The notes under the pieces: model-generated | Told to the model about the DNA's origin: nothing | The model's database searches: none | Seen by the model: only the letters and a program-made list of their open reading frames with translations | Position numbers and translations under genes: made by a program | NCBI RefSeq assembly: GCF_040049275.1 | Contig: NZ_JBDZDT010000002.1 | Location: forward strand, 657,279-721,278 | Source of the DNA: Aquabacter sp040049275 | GTDB lineage: Bacteria; Pseudomonadota; Alphaproteobacteria; Rhizobiales; Xanthobacteraceae | DNA length: 64,000 nucleotides | Direction: 5' to 3' | In this document: positions 25,634 through 34,714 of the stretch, piece by piece | Position numbering within the stretch: the first letter of the stretch is position 1 | Layout: each line of letters begins with the position of its first letter

Positions 25634-26104
25634 TCACACCGCCTGTGCGGCTGCCAGGACCTCTTCCGCATGGCCGGCGACCTTCACATTGGGCCAGGCC
25701 TTCGCCACCTTTCCGTTGCGGCCGATGAGCAGGGTCGCCCGCCGTATCCCCATGAATTTTCGCCCGTACATGCTCTTTTCGACCCACACGCCATAGGCTT
25801 CCAGCATTGCCTGGGTTTCGTCGGAGGCGAGCGGGAAGGCCAAGTCGTACTTGGCCTTGAACCTGTCCTGTGCTTTGACCGGATCGGCAGATACACCAAG
25901 AATCGCCGTATCCGCGGCCTCGAAAGCGCCCCGCAAGGCATTGAACGCCATAGCTTCCTTGGTGCAGCCTTCGGTATTGGCCTTCGGGTAGAAGTACAGG
26001 ACCAGCTTGCGCCCTTTGAAATCCTTCAGCGACACTTCACCGCCGCCGTCGCGAGGCAGCGAAAAAGGCGGAGGTTTCGATCCTTCGGTGGGAAATTCGG
26101 CCAT
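25634..26104 (-). CDS. bcp: BCP-type peroxiredoxin (thioredoxin-dependent thiol peroxidase)
   Basis: A 156-residue cytosolic peroxiredoxin of the BCP/PrxQ group. The peroxidatic cysteine is Cys47 in YPKANTEGCTKEA. The usual PKADTPGCT is altered to PKANTEGCT. It is the only cysteine in the protein, so the usual resolving Cys five residues later is missing. The enzyme would have to work by a 1-Cys mechanism with an external thiol. Start at 26104 (MAEFPTEG) fits family length. The gene is divergent from the AsmA-like gene. Confidence 0.9.
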   Translation of the reverse strand: MAEFPTEGSKPPPFSLPRDGGGEVSLKDFKGRKLVLYFYPKANTEGCTKEAMAFNALRGAFEAADTAILGVSADPVKAQDRFKAKYDLAFPLASDETQAMLEAYGVWVEKSMYGRKFMGIRRATLLIGRNGKVAKAWPNVKVAGHAEEVLAAAQAV

Positions 26105-26239
26105 CTGCCTTCCTTTCGACGTGTCTGCGTCATACCGGCAGGGGTCACGGCCCTTGCCTGATGGCAGGGATGGTACATTCTGCACCGCTTGCAAACCCGG
26201 CGCGGGGGCGCCTCGGCGGAGCCAGAGGATCGGGTGAGG

Positions 26240-29200
26240 ATGAAGGACGATACGGCTGAGCTCAAGCCGACGGGGCGGCATGTCCGCAGAGGGCGCCTGC
26301 AGGGGATTGCAGGCGCGCTGGTTCCCCGTGGGCGCGTCGCGCGCATCGCCGTGTGGTCCCTCGTCTCCCTCGTGGCGCTGGCCGGCATCACCGCGCTCGC
26401 GCTCTATGGCCTGATCTCCACTGGCATCGTCAACGCCAACCTCGCGACCCCCTATATCGAGCGCGCCATCGAGGAGCGCCTGGGCGGCAAGTATGACGTC
26501 CAGATCGGCTCCACCACGGTGGAGACCATGAGCCACGGCGCCACCGCCGTGATCGTCCACGACATCCGCGTCCTCGGGCCGGGCGACGAGCTCATCGCCG
26601 CCGCCCCGAGCGCCGAGGTGGAATTGGAGGGCAGCCTCCTCACCTTGTCGCCCAAGGCACGCCGCATCGACCTCGTGGGCGCGGAGATGACGGTGAAGAT
26701 TGCCGCCTCCGGCGTCGTCGCGGTCGCGACCGGCAAGGGCGCGAAGCCGCTCACCTCCACCCCCGTGCCCCAGTCGCCGGCCGATGCCGCGCCCGCGCCC
26801 GGCGTCACCTCGGACGCCGCAGCCGTCGCCGCGCAGGCGGCGAGCCGCACCAACCCCTTGGAACTGCGCGCCCTTGCGGGTGTGCTGAACGATCTGGAGC
26901 GGGGCGGTCTAGGGGGCGGGGCCCTCCAGGATGTAGGCCTGAAGGACGGCACGGTCAGGGTCGAGAACGAATCCAGCGGTAGGAGCTTCACTTTCCAGCA
27001 CCTGTCCATCCGCATGTCGCGCCCCGCGCAGGGCGGAGCGGTGCTGGACTTCGCTGTCCAGGGGCCGAGCGGCACCGCGACCTTGGTGGCCACCATCGGC
27101 GCCGTCCGGCAGCGCGAGCGCACCATCGACATGGTGCTGAAGGACGTGGCGACGCAGGATCTCGTGGGCGCCTTCAGCCAGGATTGGCGGCGCTTCTACA
27201 TGGACATGCCCCTCGCGGCGACCATGCGCGCGCGCATGACCATCGACGGCGAGGTGCTGGCGGCCAAGGCGGAAGTCCAGTTCGGCGCCGGCCAGATCGG
27301 CAATGGCGAGGATGTGCTGGAGCGCTTCGTCCTCGACTACATGCGGCTTGGGCTGACCCTCGACCCGGCGCGCCGGGTCATTGTGATCGACCCGCTCGAA
27401 GCGGCGAAGAACGCCAACAAGGTGGCGCTCCAGGGCGAGATCAACATTCCCGCCCGGGCCGCTGAGGACTGGACCTACACGCTGCGCCAGCAGCAGGTGG
27501 TGCTGGCCGGGCCGGAAATGCCCGATCCGGCGCTTGTGATCGATCAGGTCAATATTTTCGGGCGCTACATTCCCGCCGATAAGCGGCTGACCTTCGAGAA
27601 GGGCACACTCCAGAGCGCCGCGGGGGGCCTCGCTTTCTCCGGCCAGGTGGACTTCGGCATCGCCCTTCCCGCCATCCGGCTCGATGCCACCGGCTCGAAG
27701 ATGCCCGCCACCACCGTGCGGCGCTCCTGGCCGGTCTCCGTCGCCCCTCCGGCCCGCGACTACGTGCTCCAGAACGTGACCGGCGGCACGGTGGATGCGC
27801 TCAAGCTCAACGTGAACATGCCGCTGGAACTGATCGGGCAGAGGGAAGTGCCGCTGCCGGAGGATGCGGTGCATCTGGAGATCGCCGGCACCGGTTTCCA
27901 GCTCGTGGCCATGAAGGGGCTGCCGCCGATCCGCGATGCCCGGCTTTCAGTGGTAGTGACCGGGCGCAGCGTGCGCGCCGACATGCCCGAAGGCGTGGTG
28001 ATCACGCCCCAGAACCGCAAGCTCACCATGGTCGATGGCACTTTCTTGATGCCGGACTATTTTCCACGCGAGCCCAGGGCCCAGATCCAGGTCAAGATCA
28101 ACGGCCCCGCCGATGCCGGCATCGAAATCCTCGGCATGGAAGCCCTCAAGGGCCCGACCGGCACCGCCTATGATCCCTCCACCACGCGCGGCAAGCTTTC
28201 CGCTTTGGTGCAGATCAACATCCACTTCCGCAAGGTGCAGGACCCGAAGGACACCGACTATTCGGTGGAGGCCACCCTTACCGATTTCGGCGTCGACAAC
28301 ATCTTCTCCAACCAGCGGCTCGAGGGTTCGACGGTGACGGTGTTCGCGACGCCGGCCGGCATCCTGCTGCGCGGCGACGGCCGGATCGCCGGGGCGCCCG
28401 CCAGCTTCGAATACGAGAAGAAGAAGGACGTGGCGGACGCCAATGTCCGCGTCAACGCCACCCTGGACGACGCCTCCCGCGCCAAGCTCGGCATCAATCT
28501 GCCCGCGGTGATCGGCCCCGTTCTGGTGCGGCTTGTGGGCACCACCGACAACGTGATCACCAAGGCCAGCATCGAGCTCGATCTCACCGGCGCCCGCATC
28601 GCCGACCTCGTCCCCGGTCTCACGAAGCCGCCGGGCAAGCCGCTGAAAGCCCGGTTCACGTCGACCGACGCCGGCAAGACGGTGAAGATCAACGACCTGG
28701 TGCTGGAAGGTTCGGGTTCCGTCATCCGGGGCTCGCTGGAGCTTGCGGATTCCGGCGACGTCATAGCCGCCAATTTCCCCACCTTCCAGCTCAGCGACGG
28801 CGACAGGGCGAGCCTCTCCGCCATCCGCTCGGGCGACGTGCTGAAGGTGCGCATTTCCGGCGAGGTGGTGGATGCGCGCGGCATCATGAAGAGCCTCGTC
28901 GGGTCGTCCTCTTCCGCCCCGACACGGGGCCCGAAGCCGCACAACCAGGATGTGGACGTGGAGGCGACCGTCGGCGCGCTCACCGGCAACAATGGCGAAG
29001 TGCTCCGCCAGTTCGACCTCAGCGTGGGGCGGCGTGGCGTCGAGCTGCGCACCTTCACCTTGACCGCGCGGGCCGGCCGGGACGGCACCGTGATGGGCGA
29101 CATCCGCCCCGTGAACGGGCGCAATTCCCTGGTCCTCACCACGACCGATGCCGGCGCGGTGCTCCGCTTCCTCGACATCTACCCCAAGATCGACGGGGGA

Positions 29201-29731
29201 GAGATGTCGGTGGTGGTGGATCCGCCGCGCGGGGACAGCTCACCCCAGGACGGCACCATCAACCTGCGTGACTTCGTGGTGCGCGGCGAGCCGGGCCTCG
29301 ACATCCTGGCGGCGGCGGCGCGGGATTCCGCCGGCCGCGCCGAGCCCGGCACGGCCGCATTCCAGAAGGCGCAGACCAAGTTCACCCGCACGCCGGGCAG
29401 CGTGACCCTGCGCGACGGCGCCATCTATGGCCCCGTGGCCGGTGCAACGGTGGACGGGACCGTGGACTTCGCGGGGGAGCGCGTCGCCCTGCGCGGCACC
29501 TATGTGCCGGCCTACGGCCTCAACAATCTGTTTTCCAAACTTCCGATCATCGGCCTGCTGCTGGGTGGCGGGCCGAACGAGGGCCTCTTGGGGGTGACGT
29601 TCGAGATTGTCGGCCCCCTGAGCGGGCCGCGGCTCACGGTGAACCCGCTCTCGGTTGTGGCGCCGGGCTTCCTGCGCAAGATGTTCGAGTTCCGCGACAC
29701 CTCGGTCGCCGCCCCGCCGCCGGCCCGGTGA
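26240..29731 (+). CDS. Large AsmA-like/DUF3971 envelope protein
   Basis: An approximately 1163-residue protein anchored by one N-terminal transmembrane segment (residues about 35-60, IAVWSLVSLVALAGITALALY). The rest is periplasmic beta-rich sequence of the DUF3971/AsmA-like class, with the AsmA C-terminal type segment near the end (FLDIYPKIDGGEMSVVVDPP, then GLNNLFSKLPIIGLLLGGG). Related long bridge-like proteins (YhdP, TamB, AsmA) are thought to move phospholipids between membranes; this role is inferred. Start at ATG 26240 follows GTGAGG; other starts slightly upstream are possible. Confidence 0.85.
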   Translation: MKDDTAELKPTGRHVRRGRLQGIAGALVPRGRVARIAVWSLVSLVALAGITALALYGLISTGIVNANLATPYIERAIEERLGGKYDVQIGSTTVETMSHGATAVIVHDIRVLGPGDELIAAAPSAEVELEGSLLTLSPKARRIDLVGAEMTVKIAASGVVAVATGKGAKPLTSTPVPQSPADAAPAPGVTSDAAAVAAQAASRTNPLELRALAGVLNDLERGGLGGGALQDVGLKDGTVRVENESSGRSFTFQHLSIRMSRPAQGGAVLDFAVQGPSGTATLVATIGAVRQRERTIDMVLKDVATQDLVGAFSQDWRRFYMDMPLAATMRARMTIDGEVLAAKAEVQFGAGQIGNGEDVLERFVLDYMRLGLTLDPARRVIVIDPLEAAKNANKVALQGEINIPARAAEDWTYTLRQQQVVLAGPEMPDPALVIDQVNIFGRYIPADKRLTFEKGTLQSAAGGLAFSGQVDFGIALPAIRLDATGSKMPATTVRRSWPVSVAPPARDYVLQNVTGGTVDALKLNVNMPLELIGQREVPLPEDAVHLEIAGTGFQLVAMKGLPPIRDARLSVVVTGRSVRADMPEGVVITPQNRKLTMVDGTFLMPDYFPREPRAQIQVKINGPADAGIEILGMEALKGPTGTAYDPSTTRGKLSALVQINIHFRKVQDPKDTDYSVEATLTDFGVDNIFSNQRLEGSTVTVFATPAGILLRGDGRIAGAPASFEYEKKKDVADANVRVNATLDDASRAKLGINLPAVIGPVLVRLVGTTDNVITKASIELDLTGARIADLVPGLTKPPGKPLKARFTSTDAGKTVKINDLVLEGSGSVIRGSLELADSGDVIAANFPTFQLSDGDRASLSAIRSGDVLKVRISGEVVDARGIMKSLVGSSSSAPTRGPKPHNQDVDVEATVGALTGNNGEVLRQFDLSVGRRGVELRTFTLTARAGRDGTVMGDIRPVNGRNSLVLTTTDAGAVLRFLDIYPKIDGGEMSVVVDPPRGDSSPQDGTINLRDFVVRGEPGLDILAAAARDSAGRAEPGTAAFQKAQTKFTRTPGSVTLRDGAIYGPVAGATVDGTVDFAGERVALRGTYVPAYGLNNLFSKLPIIGLLLGGGPNEGLLGVTFEIVGPLSGPRLTVNPLSVVAPGFLRKMFEFRDTSVAAPPPAR

Positions 29732-29753
29732 AGCGGCCCGCGCCGCGCTCATC

Positions 29754-29778
29754 GGAACCTTCCGGGCCGCCGGCCGTT
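29754..29778 (+). promoter_or_regulatory. Candidate EcfG promoter for the PRC-barrel gene
   Basis: GGAAC at 29754-29758 and CGTT at 29775-29778 are separated by 16 bases, an exact match to the alphaproteobacterial general-stress promoter pattern. It lies 37 bases ahead of the PRC-barrel start codon. PRC-barrel genes are common members of EcfG regulons. Confidence 0.65.
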
Positions 29779-29815
29779 CTTCTGATATTCGCTTGAGTAT
29801 CAGGAGTTTACAAAG

Positions 29816-30214
29816 ATGCGCCGCACTCTGATCGCCCTCGCTGCCGTGTCCGCCGTGACGCTTCCGGTGGTTCCGGCTCTGGCGCAGACCGCCACCGCGA
29901 CCGAAACCTTCCTCGCCGCAAAGCCCACCGACGTGCTGAGCTACAACCTCGTCGGCCTGGATGTGAAGAACCCCCAGAATGAGAGCATCGGCGAGATCAA
30001 GGATCTCATCCTCTCCCAGGGCTCCCTCGCCGGCTACATTGTCTCGGTGGGCGGCTTCCTCGGCATGGGAGAGCGCTACGTGATCGTGCGCCCGAACTCC
30101 ATGAAGGTCGTCTATTCCGAGAACGACAAGAAATGGAGCGCGACCATGAACGCCACCAAGGACCAGCTCAAGGCTGCGCCCGAATTCAAGTATGAAGGCC
30201 GCTGGAAGCGCTGA
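29816..30214 (+). CDS. Secreted PRC-barrel domain protein
   Basis: A 132-residue exported protein with signal peptide LIALAAVSAVTLPVVPALAQ. One PRC-barrel domain follows at residues about 45-105 (GLDVKNPQNESIGEIKDLIL, GGFLGMGERYVIVRP). Periplasmic PRC-barrel proteins are frequent in rhizobia and relatives and are often stress-induced, but their function is poorly known. A candidate EcfG promoter precedes it, CAGGAG is its ribosome site and an intrinsic terminator follows, so it is probably transcribed alone. Confidence 0.88.
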   Translation: MRRTLIALAAVSAVTLPVVPALAQTATATETFLAAKPTDVLSYNLVGLDVKNPQNESIGEIKDLILSQGSLAGYIVSVGGFLGMGERYVIVRPNSMKVVYSENDKKWSATMNATKDQLKAAPEFKYEGRWKR

Positions 30215-30232
30215 TAGCGCAGGCGCAAAAAG

Positions 30233-30261
30233 AAAGGGCTCCCCGCGGGGAGCCCTTTTTT
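30233..30261. terminator. Bidirectional Rho-independent terminator
   Basis: The stem GGGCTCCCC / GGGGAGCCC has a two-base loop. TTTTTT follows on the plus strand and an A-rich run precedes it, so it can also act on the minus strand. It separates the convergent PRC-barrel and tyrS genes. Confidence 0.9.
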
Positions 30262-30278
30262 GTTTCATGCGGGCGCGG

Positions 30279-31526
30279 TCACACCGGCCGCAGCAGGACG
30301 TGTTTTTTCTTGCCCAGCGATAGCTTCACCACCCCTTCCGGGGTGAGGTCGCGCGGGGTGAGGACGAGCTTCTCGTCGGTGACGGTGGCGTCGTTCACCT
30401 TCAGGCCGCCGCCCTTGATCTGCCGGCGTGCTTCGCCATTGGAGGCGACGAGCTTCGCCTTCTCCGAGAAGGCGTTGAGCACGCCGAGCCCGGCCTCAAG
30501 CTCGCCCGCGGCGATCTCGATGGTGGGCAGGTTCTCGGCGAGCGCGCCGTCCTCGAAGGTGGTACGGGCCGTGGCCTCGGCCGCCTCCGCCGCGTCGCGG
30601 CCGTGCAGCATGGCGGTGGCTTCCGTGGCGAGCACCTTCTTCGCCTCGTTGATCTCCTGGCCTTCCAGGGCCGCGAGGCGGGCGATCTCGTCGAGCGGCA
30701 ATTCGGTGAACAGCTTCAGGAAGCGCTCCACGTCCCCATCGTCGCTGTTGCGCCAGTATTGCCAATACTCGTAGGGCGCCAGCAGGTCGGCATCGAGCCA
30801 CACCGCGCCGCCGGCGGTCTTGCCCATCTTGGCACCGGACGAAGTGGTGAGCAGCGGCGTCGTCAGCGCGTGGAGGTCCGCGCCGTGCATGCGCCGGCCC
30901 AGCTCCATGCCATTGACAATGTTGCCCCACTGGTCCGAGCCGCCCATCTGCAAAATGCAGTTATGGCGCTTGTGCAGCTCCACGAAGTCGTAGGCCTGCA
31001 GGATCATGTAGTTGAATTCGAGGAAGGTGAGCGGCTGCTCGCGGTCCAGGCGCAGCTTCACCGAATCGAAGGTGAGCATGCGGTTGATGGTGAAGTGCGG
31101 CCCCACCTCCCGCAGAAGGGGGATGTATTTCAGCTCGTCGAGCCAGGACGCATTGTTCTCCATGACCGCGCCGGCGCCGAAATCGAGGAAGCGGCCGAAC
31201 ACGCGGCGGATCGAGGCGATATTGTCGTCGATCTGCTGATCGGTGAGCATCCGGCGGGCTTCGTCCTTGCCGGACGGGTCGCCGATCTTGGTGGTGCCCC
31301 CGCCCATGAGCGCGATGGGCCGGTGCCCGGTGCGCTGGAGCGTGCGCAGCATCATGATGGACAACAAATGCCCCGCATGTAGGCTGGATGCGGTCGCGTC
31401 GAAGCCGATATAAGCGGTGATCGGCCCGGCCAAAGCCTTGGCGTCCAAGCCTTCCGGATCGGAGCATTGGTGGATGTAGCCACGCTCCTGGAGCGTGCGC
31501 AGAAGGTCGGAACGGAACGAACTCAT
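30279..31526 (-). CDS. tyrS: Tyrosyl-tRNA synthetase
   Basis: TyrS charges tRNA-Tyr with tyrosine. The 415-residue protein is of the bacterial TyrRS class I type. The HIGH-like motif is SSLHAGHLL, and the KMSKS counterpart is GAKMGKTAGG. The tyrosine pocket is seen in YDFVELHKRHNC and QMGGSDQWGNI. A C-terminal S4-like RNA-binding domain ends the protein (RQIKGGGLKVNDATV). I chose the ATG at 31526 (MSSFRSDLLRTL). It is divergent from the GT2-like gene and near anmK, an association frequent in Hyphomicrobiales. Confidence 0.96.
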   Translation of the reverse strand: MSSFRSDLLRTLQERGYIHQCSDPEGLDAKALAGPITAYIGFDATASSLHAGHLLSIMMLRTLQRTGHRPIALMGGGTTKIGDPSGKDEARRMLTDQQIDDNIASIRRVFGRFLDFGAGAVMENNASWLDELKYIPLLREVGPHFTINRMLTFDSVKLRLDREQPLTFLEFNYMILQAYDFVELHKRHNCILQMGGSDQWGNIVNGMELGRRMHGADLHALTTPLLTTSSGAKMGKTAGGAVWLDADLLAPYEYWQYWRNSDDGDVERFLKLFTELPLDEIARLAALEGQEINEAKKVLATEATAMLHGRDAAEAAEATARTTFEDGALAENLPTIEIAAGELEAGLGVLNAFSEKAKLVASNGEARRQIKGGGLKVNDATVTDEKLVLTPRDLTPEGVVKLSLGKKKHVLLRPV

Positions 31527-31559
31527 ATCGGGCCCGGATGTCAAAGCTGGGGAGAGCGC

Positions 31560-32522
31560 TTGCTGACTAAGCCATTCGAGGATGTCCCGCCACGTTTATG
31601 TGTGTGGAGCATCGCCGTGTTCGCCCGCAACGAGCGCCCAACCCTGGTGTCCTGCCTCAAGCACATCGCCCGCGCCGCCAGGGGTCGGGATGCTTATGTC
31701 ACGGTCATCCTGAACGGAAATTCGGATGGCTCGGCGCAGGCGCTCAAGGCCGCTGCATCGGAAATCGAGATCCCCTTCAGCGTCTACGACATCCCTTACC
31801 CCGACAAGTCCAATGCCATCAACCAGGTGATCCATCGCCTCAGGACCACGGCGGAGACCTGCTTCTTCGTCGATGCCTACGCCATGATCAGCGAGAACGC
31901 GCTCGCGGACCTCGCCGCCGCCCTGGCCGCCAACCTCCGTGCCCTCGCCGCCGCCGCGGTACCGAGCGTCGGGCGCAGCGCTGAGGCCATGCGGGCGGAG
32001 ATGATGGTCAATCCCGGCCTCCACGGCTCGCTGTTCGCGCTCCGCGGCGACTTCGTGGCGCGCATGGCCGCCAGCGGTTTCCGCCTGCCGGTGGGGCTTT
32101 ATCGCGGCGACGGGCTCTTCGGCTCGGCCATCATGCATGACCTGGACGCCATCGGCACGCCCTGGACCAAGGAACACATGGCCGTGGCGCCCACGGCCAC
32201 CTGGACCTTCCGCCCCCTATCGCCCTGGAAGCGCGCCGACCGCCAGCGCCAGTGGAACCGCCTGCTCCGTCAGGGGCGGGGGGAACTGGAGGACATGGCC
32301 ATCAAGCGCATCATCTATCAGGGCAATTACGCGGCCCTGCCGGAATTCGCGAGCGCGCTGGTCCGGTATCTGGTGACGCAGGACCGGCCCGAAATGCTGC
32401 GCTGCCTCAGGCGCCGGCCGCTGGGCTTCTTCGCCATCTGCGAAGCTTTTGGCACGCGCGAGCCTGCCGAGGAGGAGCTTGTCCCGCGCCTTGCCGTTTC
32501 ATCCGAGAGCGTCGGGGCCTGA
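31560..32522 (+). CDS. Glycosyltransferase family 2-like protein
   Basis: About 320 residues. The N-terminal domain resembles GT-A family 2 enzymes: SIAVFARNERPTLVSCLKHI, then VILNGNSDGSAQAL, then YPDKSNAINQVI and CFFVDAYAMI in the place of the acidic metal motif. Donor and acceptor are unknown. The start is uncertain. I give TTG 31560, preceded by GGGGAG; a GTG at about 31602 (before WSIAVFARNE) is an alternative, and the open frame extends back to 31467 inside tyrS. anmK starts two bases after its stop, so the two are probably co-translated. Confidence 0.72.
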   Translation: MLTKPFEDVPPRLCVWSIAVFARNERPTLVSCLKHIARAARGRDAYVTVILNGNSDGSAQALKAAASEIEIPFSVYDIPYPDKSNAINQVIHRLRTTAETCFFVDAYAMISENALADLAAALAANLRALAAAAVPSVGRSAEAMRAEMMVNPGLHGSLFALRGDFVARMAASGFRLPVGLYRGDGLFGSAIMHDLDAIGTPWTKEHMAVAPTATWTFRPLSPWKRADRQRQWNRLLRQGRGELEDMAIKRIIYQGNYAALPEFASALVRYLVTQDRPEMLRCLRRRPLGFFAICEAFGTREPAEEELVPRLAVSSESVGA

Positions 32523-32523
32523 C

Positions 32524-33636
32524 ATGCGCGCCCTTGGCCTCATGAGCGGCACGTCCATGGACGGCATCGACGCCGCGCTCATCGACACGGATGGGGAGAG
32601 CGTGGAGTGGCTCGGCCCGGCCGCGACCTTTCCCTTCGATGCCGCCATGCGCCGGCTTCTCGTTGCGGCCATGGAGGATGCGCGGGGCCTCAATTCCCGC
32701 GATGCGCGGCCGGGCAGGCTCGCCGAGGCGGAGCGGCGCATCACCGACCTCCATGCGGAGGCGGTGCGCCTGCTCCTGGCCCAGATGCGGCTTTCGCCCT
32801 CCGACCTCGACGTGGTGGGCTTTCACGGCCAGACCGTGTTCCACCGGCCGGATGCCGGCCTCACCGTGCAGATCGGGCTCGGCGCGGAGCTCGCTCGTGC
32901 GCTCGGCACGCGGGTGGTGGCGGATCTCCGGGCCGCCGATGTGGCGGCGGGCGGAGAGGGGGCGCCGCTGGTGCCGGTCTTCCATCAGGCGCTTGCCCGG
33001 CGCCTCGACTTGCCACGCCCGCTGGCGGTGCTGAATGTGGGCGGTGTCGCGAACGTCACCGTGCTCGGGGCGGGAGCGGACCCCATCGCCTGCGACACCG
33101 GGCCGGGCAACGCGCTGATCGACGATTTCGTCATGGCCCGCACCGGCGTGCCCTTCGATGAGGACGGAGCGCTGGCAGCAGCGGGCAGGGTGGACATGGA
33201 CGGCGTTGCGGCCGCCCTCGACCATCCCTTCTTCCGCACGCCATTGCCGAAATCCCTCGACCGCAATGCCTTTCGGCTTCACGTGGCCGAGCGCCTCAGG
33301 CCTGAGCGCCTGTCCACCGAAGACGGCGCAGCGACGCTCACGGCGCTGACCGCCGCGACCGTCGCCGCTGTCGTGCCCCTGCTGCCGCAGCGCCCGGAAA
33401 CCTGGGTGGTGGCGGGCGGTGGCGCGCGCAACGGGACGTTGCTGCGCATGCTGGGCGAAGTCCTGTCGCGGCCGGTCCTGCCGGCGGATGCGGTGGGGTG
33501 GTCCGGCGATGCGCTGGAGGCCCATGCATTCGGATTCCTGGCGGTGCGTGCGGTCAGGGGACTACCGCTGACTTTTCCCACGACCACCCGTGCGCCGGTG
33601 CCGTTGACCGGAGGCGTGATTTTCGACGGCCCCTAG
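32524..33636 (+). CDS. anmK: Anhydro-N-acetylmuramic acid kinase
   Basis: AnmK phosphorylates and hydrolyses 1,6-anhydro-MurNAc from recycled peptidoglycan to MurNAc 6-phosphate. The 370-residue protein has the family signatures: LMSGTSMDGIDAALID at the N-terminus, VVGFHGQTVFH, VLNVGGVANVT, CDTGPGNALIDDF and the C-terminal WVVAGGGARNGTLLR. It is placed directly behind a GT2-like gene and divergent from tyrS. A single-unit palindromic repeat follows it. Confidence 0.95.
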   Translation: MRALGLMSGTSMDGIDAALIDTDGESVEWLGPAATFPFDAAMRRLLVAAMEDARGLNSRDARPGRLAEAERRITDLHAEAVRLLLAQMRLSPSDLDVVGFHGQTVFHRPDAGLTVQIGLGAELARALGTRVVADLRAADVAAGGEGAPLVPVFHQALARRLDLPRPLAVLNVGGVANVTVLGAGADPIACDTGPGNALIDDFVMARTGVPFDEDGALAAAGRVDMDGVAAALDHPFFRTPLPKSLDRNAFRLHVAERLRPERLSTEDGAATLTALTAATVAAVVPLLPQRPETWVVAGGGARNGTLLRMLGEVLSRPVLPADAVGWSGDALEAHAFGFLAVRAVRGLPLTFPTTTRAPVPLTGGVIFDGP

Positions 33637-33722
33637 GGTGCAATTGGGATGCATGTCCAATCGGCTGGATAAATCCAGCCGGGACCGCTGCGGTGGGATC
33701 ACGAGTGCCCCCAACGGAGGCA

Positions 33723-33750
33723 GATGGCCGGGTCAAGCCCGGCCATGACG
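33723..33750. repeat. Type A palindromic repeat, single unit
   Basis: A single hairpin unit GATGGCCGGGTCAAGCCCGG followed by CCATGACG. It lies between the convergent ends of anmK and the alpha/beta hydrolase gene and may act as a terminator for either. Confidence 0.8.
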
Positions 33751-33767
33751 CTATAGAGAAGGGCGTG

Positions 33768-34430
33768 TCAGGCCGCGCTGTCCTTGCGGGTGCCGGGCAG
33801 GCGCTTGTCGAGATAGGTGCCGACAATGCCCATCAGCTCGTCGACCTTGCCGTCGAAGAAGTGGTTCGCGCCGGGCAGGATCTGCTGCTCGATGACGATG
33901 CCCTTCTGGGTCTTCAGCTTCTCCACCAGGGTCGCCACCGCCGTGGTGGGCACCACCGCGTCCTTGTCGCCATGGACGAACAGGCCGGAGGAGGGGCAGG
34001 GGGCGAGGAAGGAGAAGTCGTAGAGGCTCGCGGGCGCGGCCACCGAGATGAAGCCTTCCACCTCGGGCCGGCGCATCAGGAGCTGCATGCCGATCCACGC
34101 GCCGAACGACACGCCGGCGATCCAGCACGCGCGCGCATCCGGGTTCACCGATTGGGCCCAGTCGAGCGCGGCGGCCGCGTCGGAGAGTTCGCCGGTGCCG
34201 TGGTCGAACGAGCCCTGGCTGCGGCCGACGCCCCGGAAATTGAACCGGAGCACCGAGAAGCCCCGGTTCACGAACTGGTAATAGAGGTTGTACACCACCG
34301 GATTGTTCATCGTCCCGCCGAACTGCGGGTGGGGATGAAGAATGATGGCGATGGGAGAATTGCGCGTCTTGGCGGGCTGATAGCGGCCCTCAAGCCGCCC
34401 CTTCTCGCCGGTGAAGATGACTTCAGGCAT
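33768..34430 (-). CDS. Alpha/beta hydrolase (COG2945-type)
   Basis: A 220-residue cytosolic hydrolase of the dienelactone-hydrolase-like COG2945 group. Visible features are ILHPHPQFGGTMNN, the nucleophile elbow GVSFGAW, the acid region HGDKDAVVPT and the His of PGANHFFDG. Members are conserved in alphaproteobacteria, but their substrates are unknown. It is divergent from the SUF operon with 284 bases between the starts. That region carries an iron-type palindrome, so co-regulation is possible but not shown. Confidence 0.88.
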   Translation of the reverse strand: MPEVIFTGEKGRLEGRYQPAKTRNSPIAIILHPHPQFGGTMNNPVVYNLYYQFVNRGFSVLRFNFRGVGRSQGSFDHGTGELSDAAAALDWAQSVNPDARACWIAGVSFGAWIGMQLLMRRPEVEGFISVAAPASLYDFSFLAPCPSSGLFVHGDKDAVVPTTAVATLVEKLKTQKGIVIEQQILPGANHFFDGKVDELMGIVGTYLDKRLPGTRKDSAA

Positions 34431-34557
34431 AGGACGTCCGCAACCTTCTGGGCGTCTCGGCGAAATCGGCGGGTGCAGCTCCGGCCAGGGGAGGCAAGCA
34501 CCTGCGAGACGTCCACCCGGAGACGTCTTGACTTGGCCGGAGGGTCCGCCTATCTAT

Positions 34558-34572
34558 TTAGAATAATTCTAA
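34558..34572. promoter_or_regulatory. Irr-type iron control element (ICE-like) upstream of the SUF operon
   Basis: A perfect 15-base palindrome TTAGAATAATTCTAA sits in an AT-rich patch ahead of the first SUF gene. It resembles the ICE motif (TTTAGAA-N3-TTCTAAA) bound by the Fur-family, haem-sensing regulator Irr in Rhizobiales. The distance to the first start codon is about 143 bases. The identification rests on motif similarity only. Confidence 0.68.
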
Positions 34573-34714
34573 TTTTCCCCGGCAGAGCGCGAAACGGTAT
34601 CGTCGCTGCATGTCGCGGAACGGGTGAAGTCTGACGTATGACCGAGATCGGGCGCAATTGCAAGCCTTGGCTCGGGCGGGCGCTTGCGTGCCACGCCGGC
34701 CGGAGGATTGCGCC

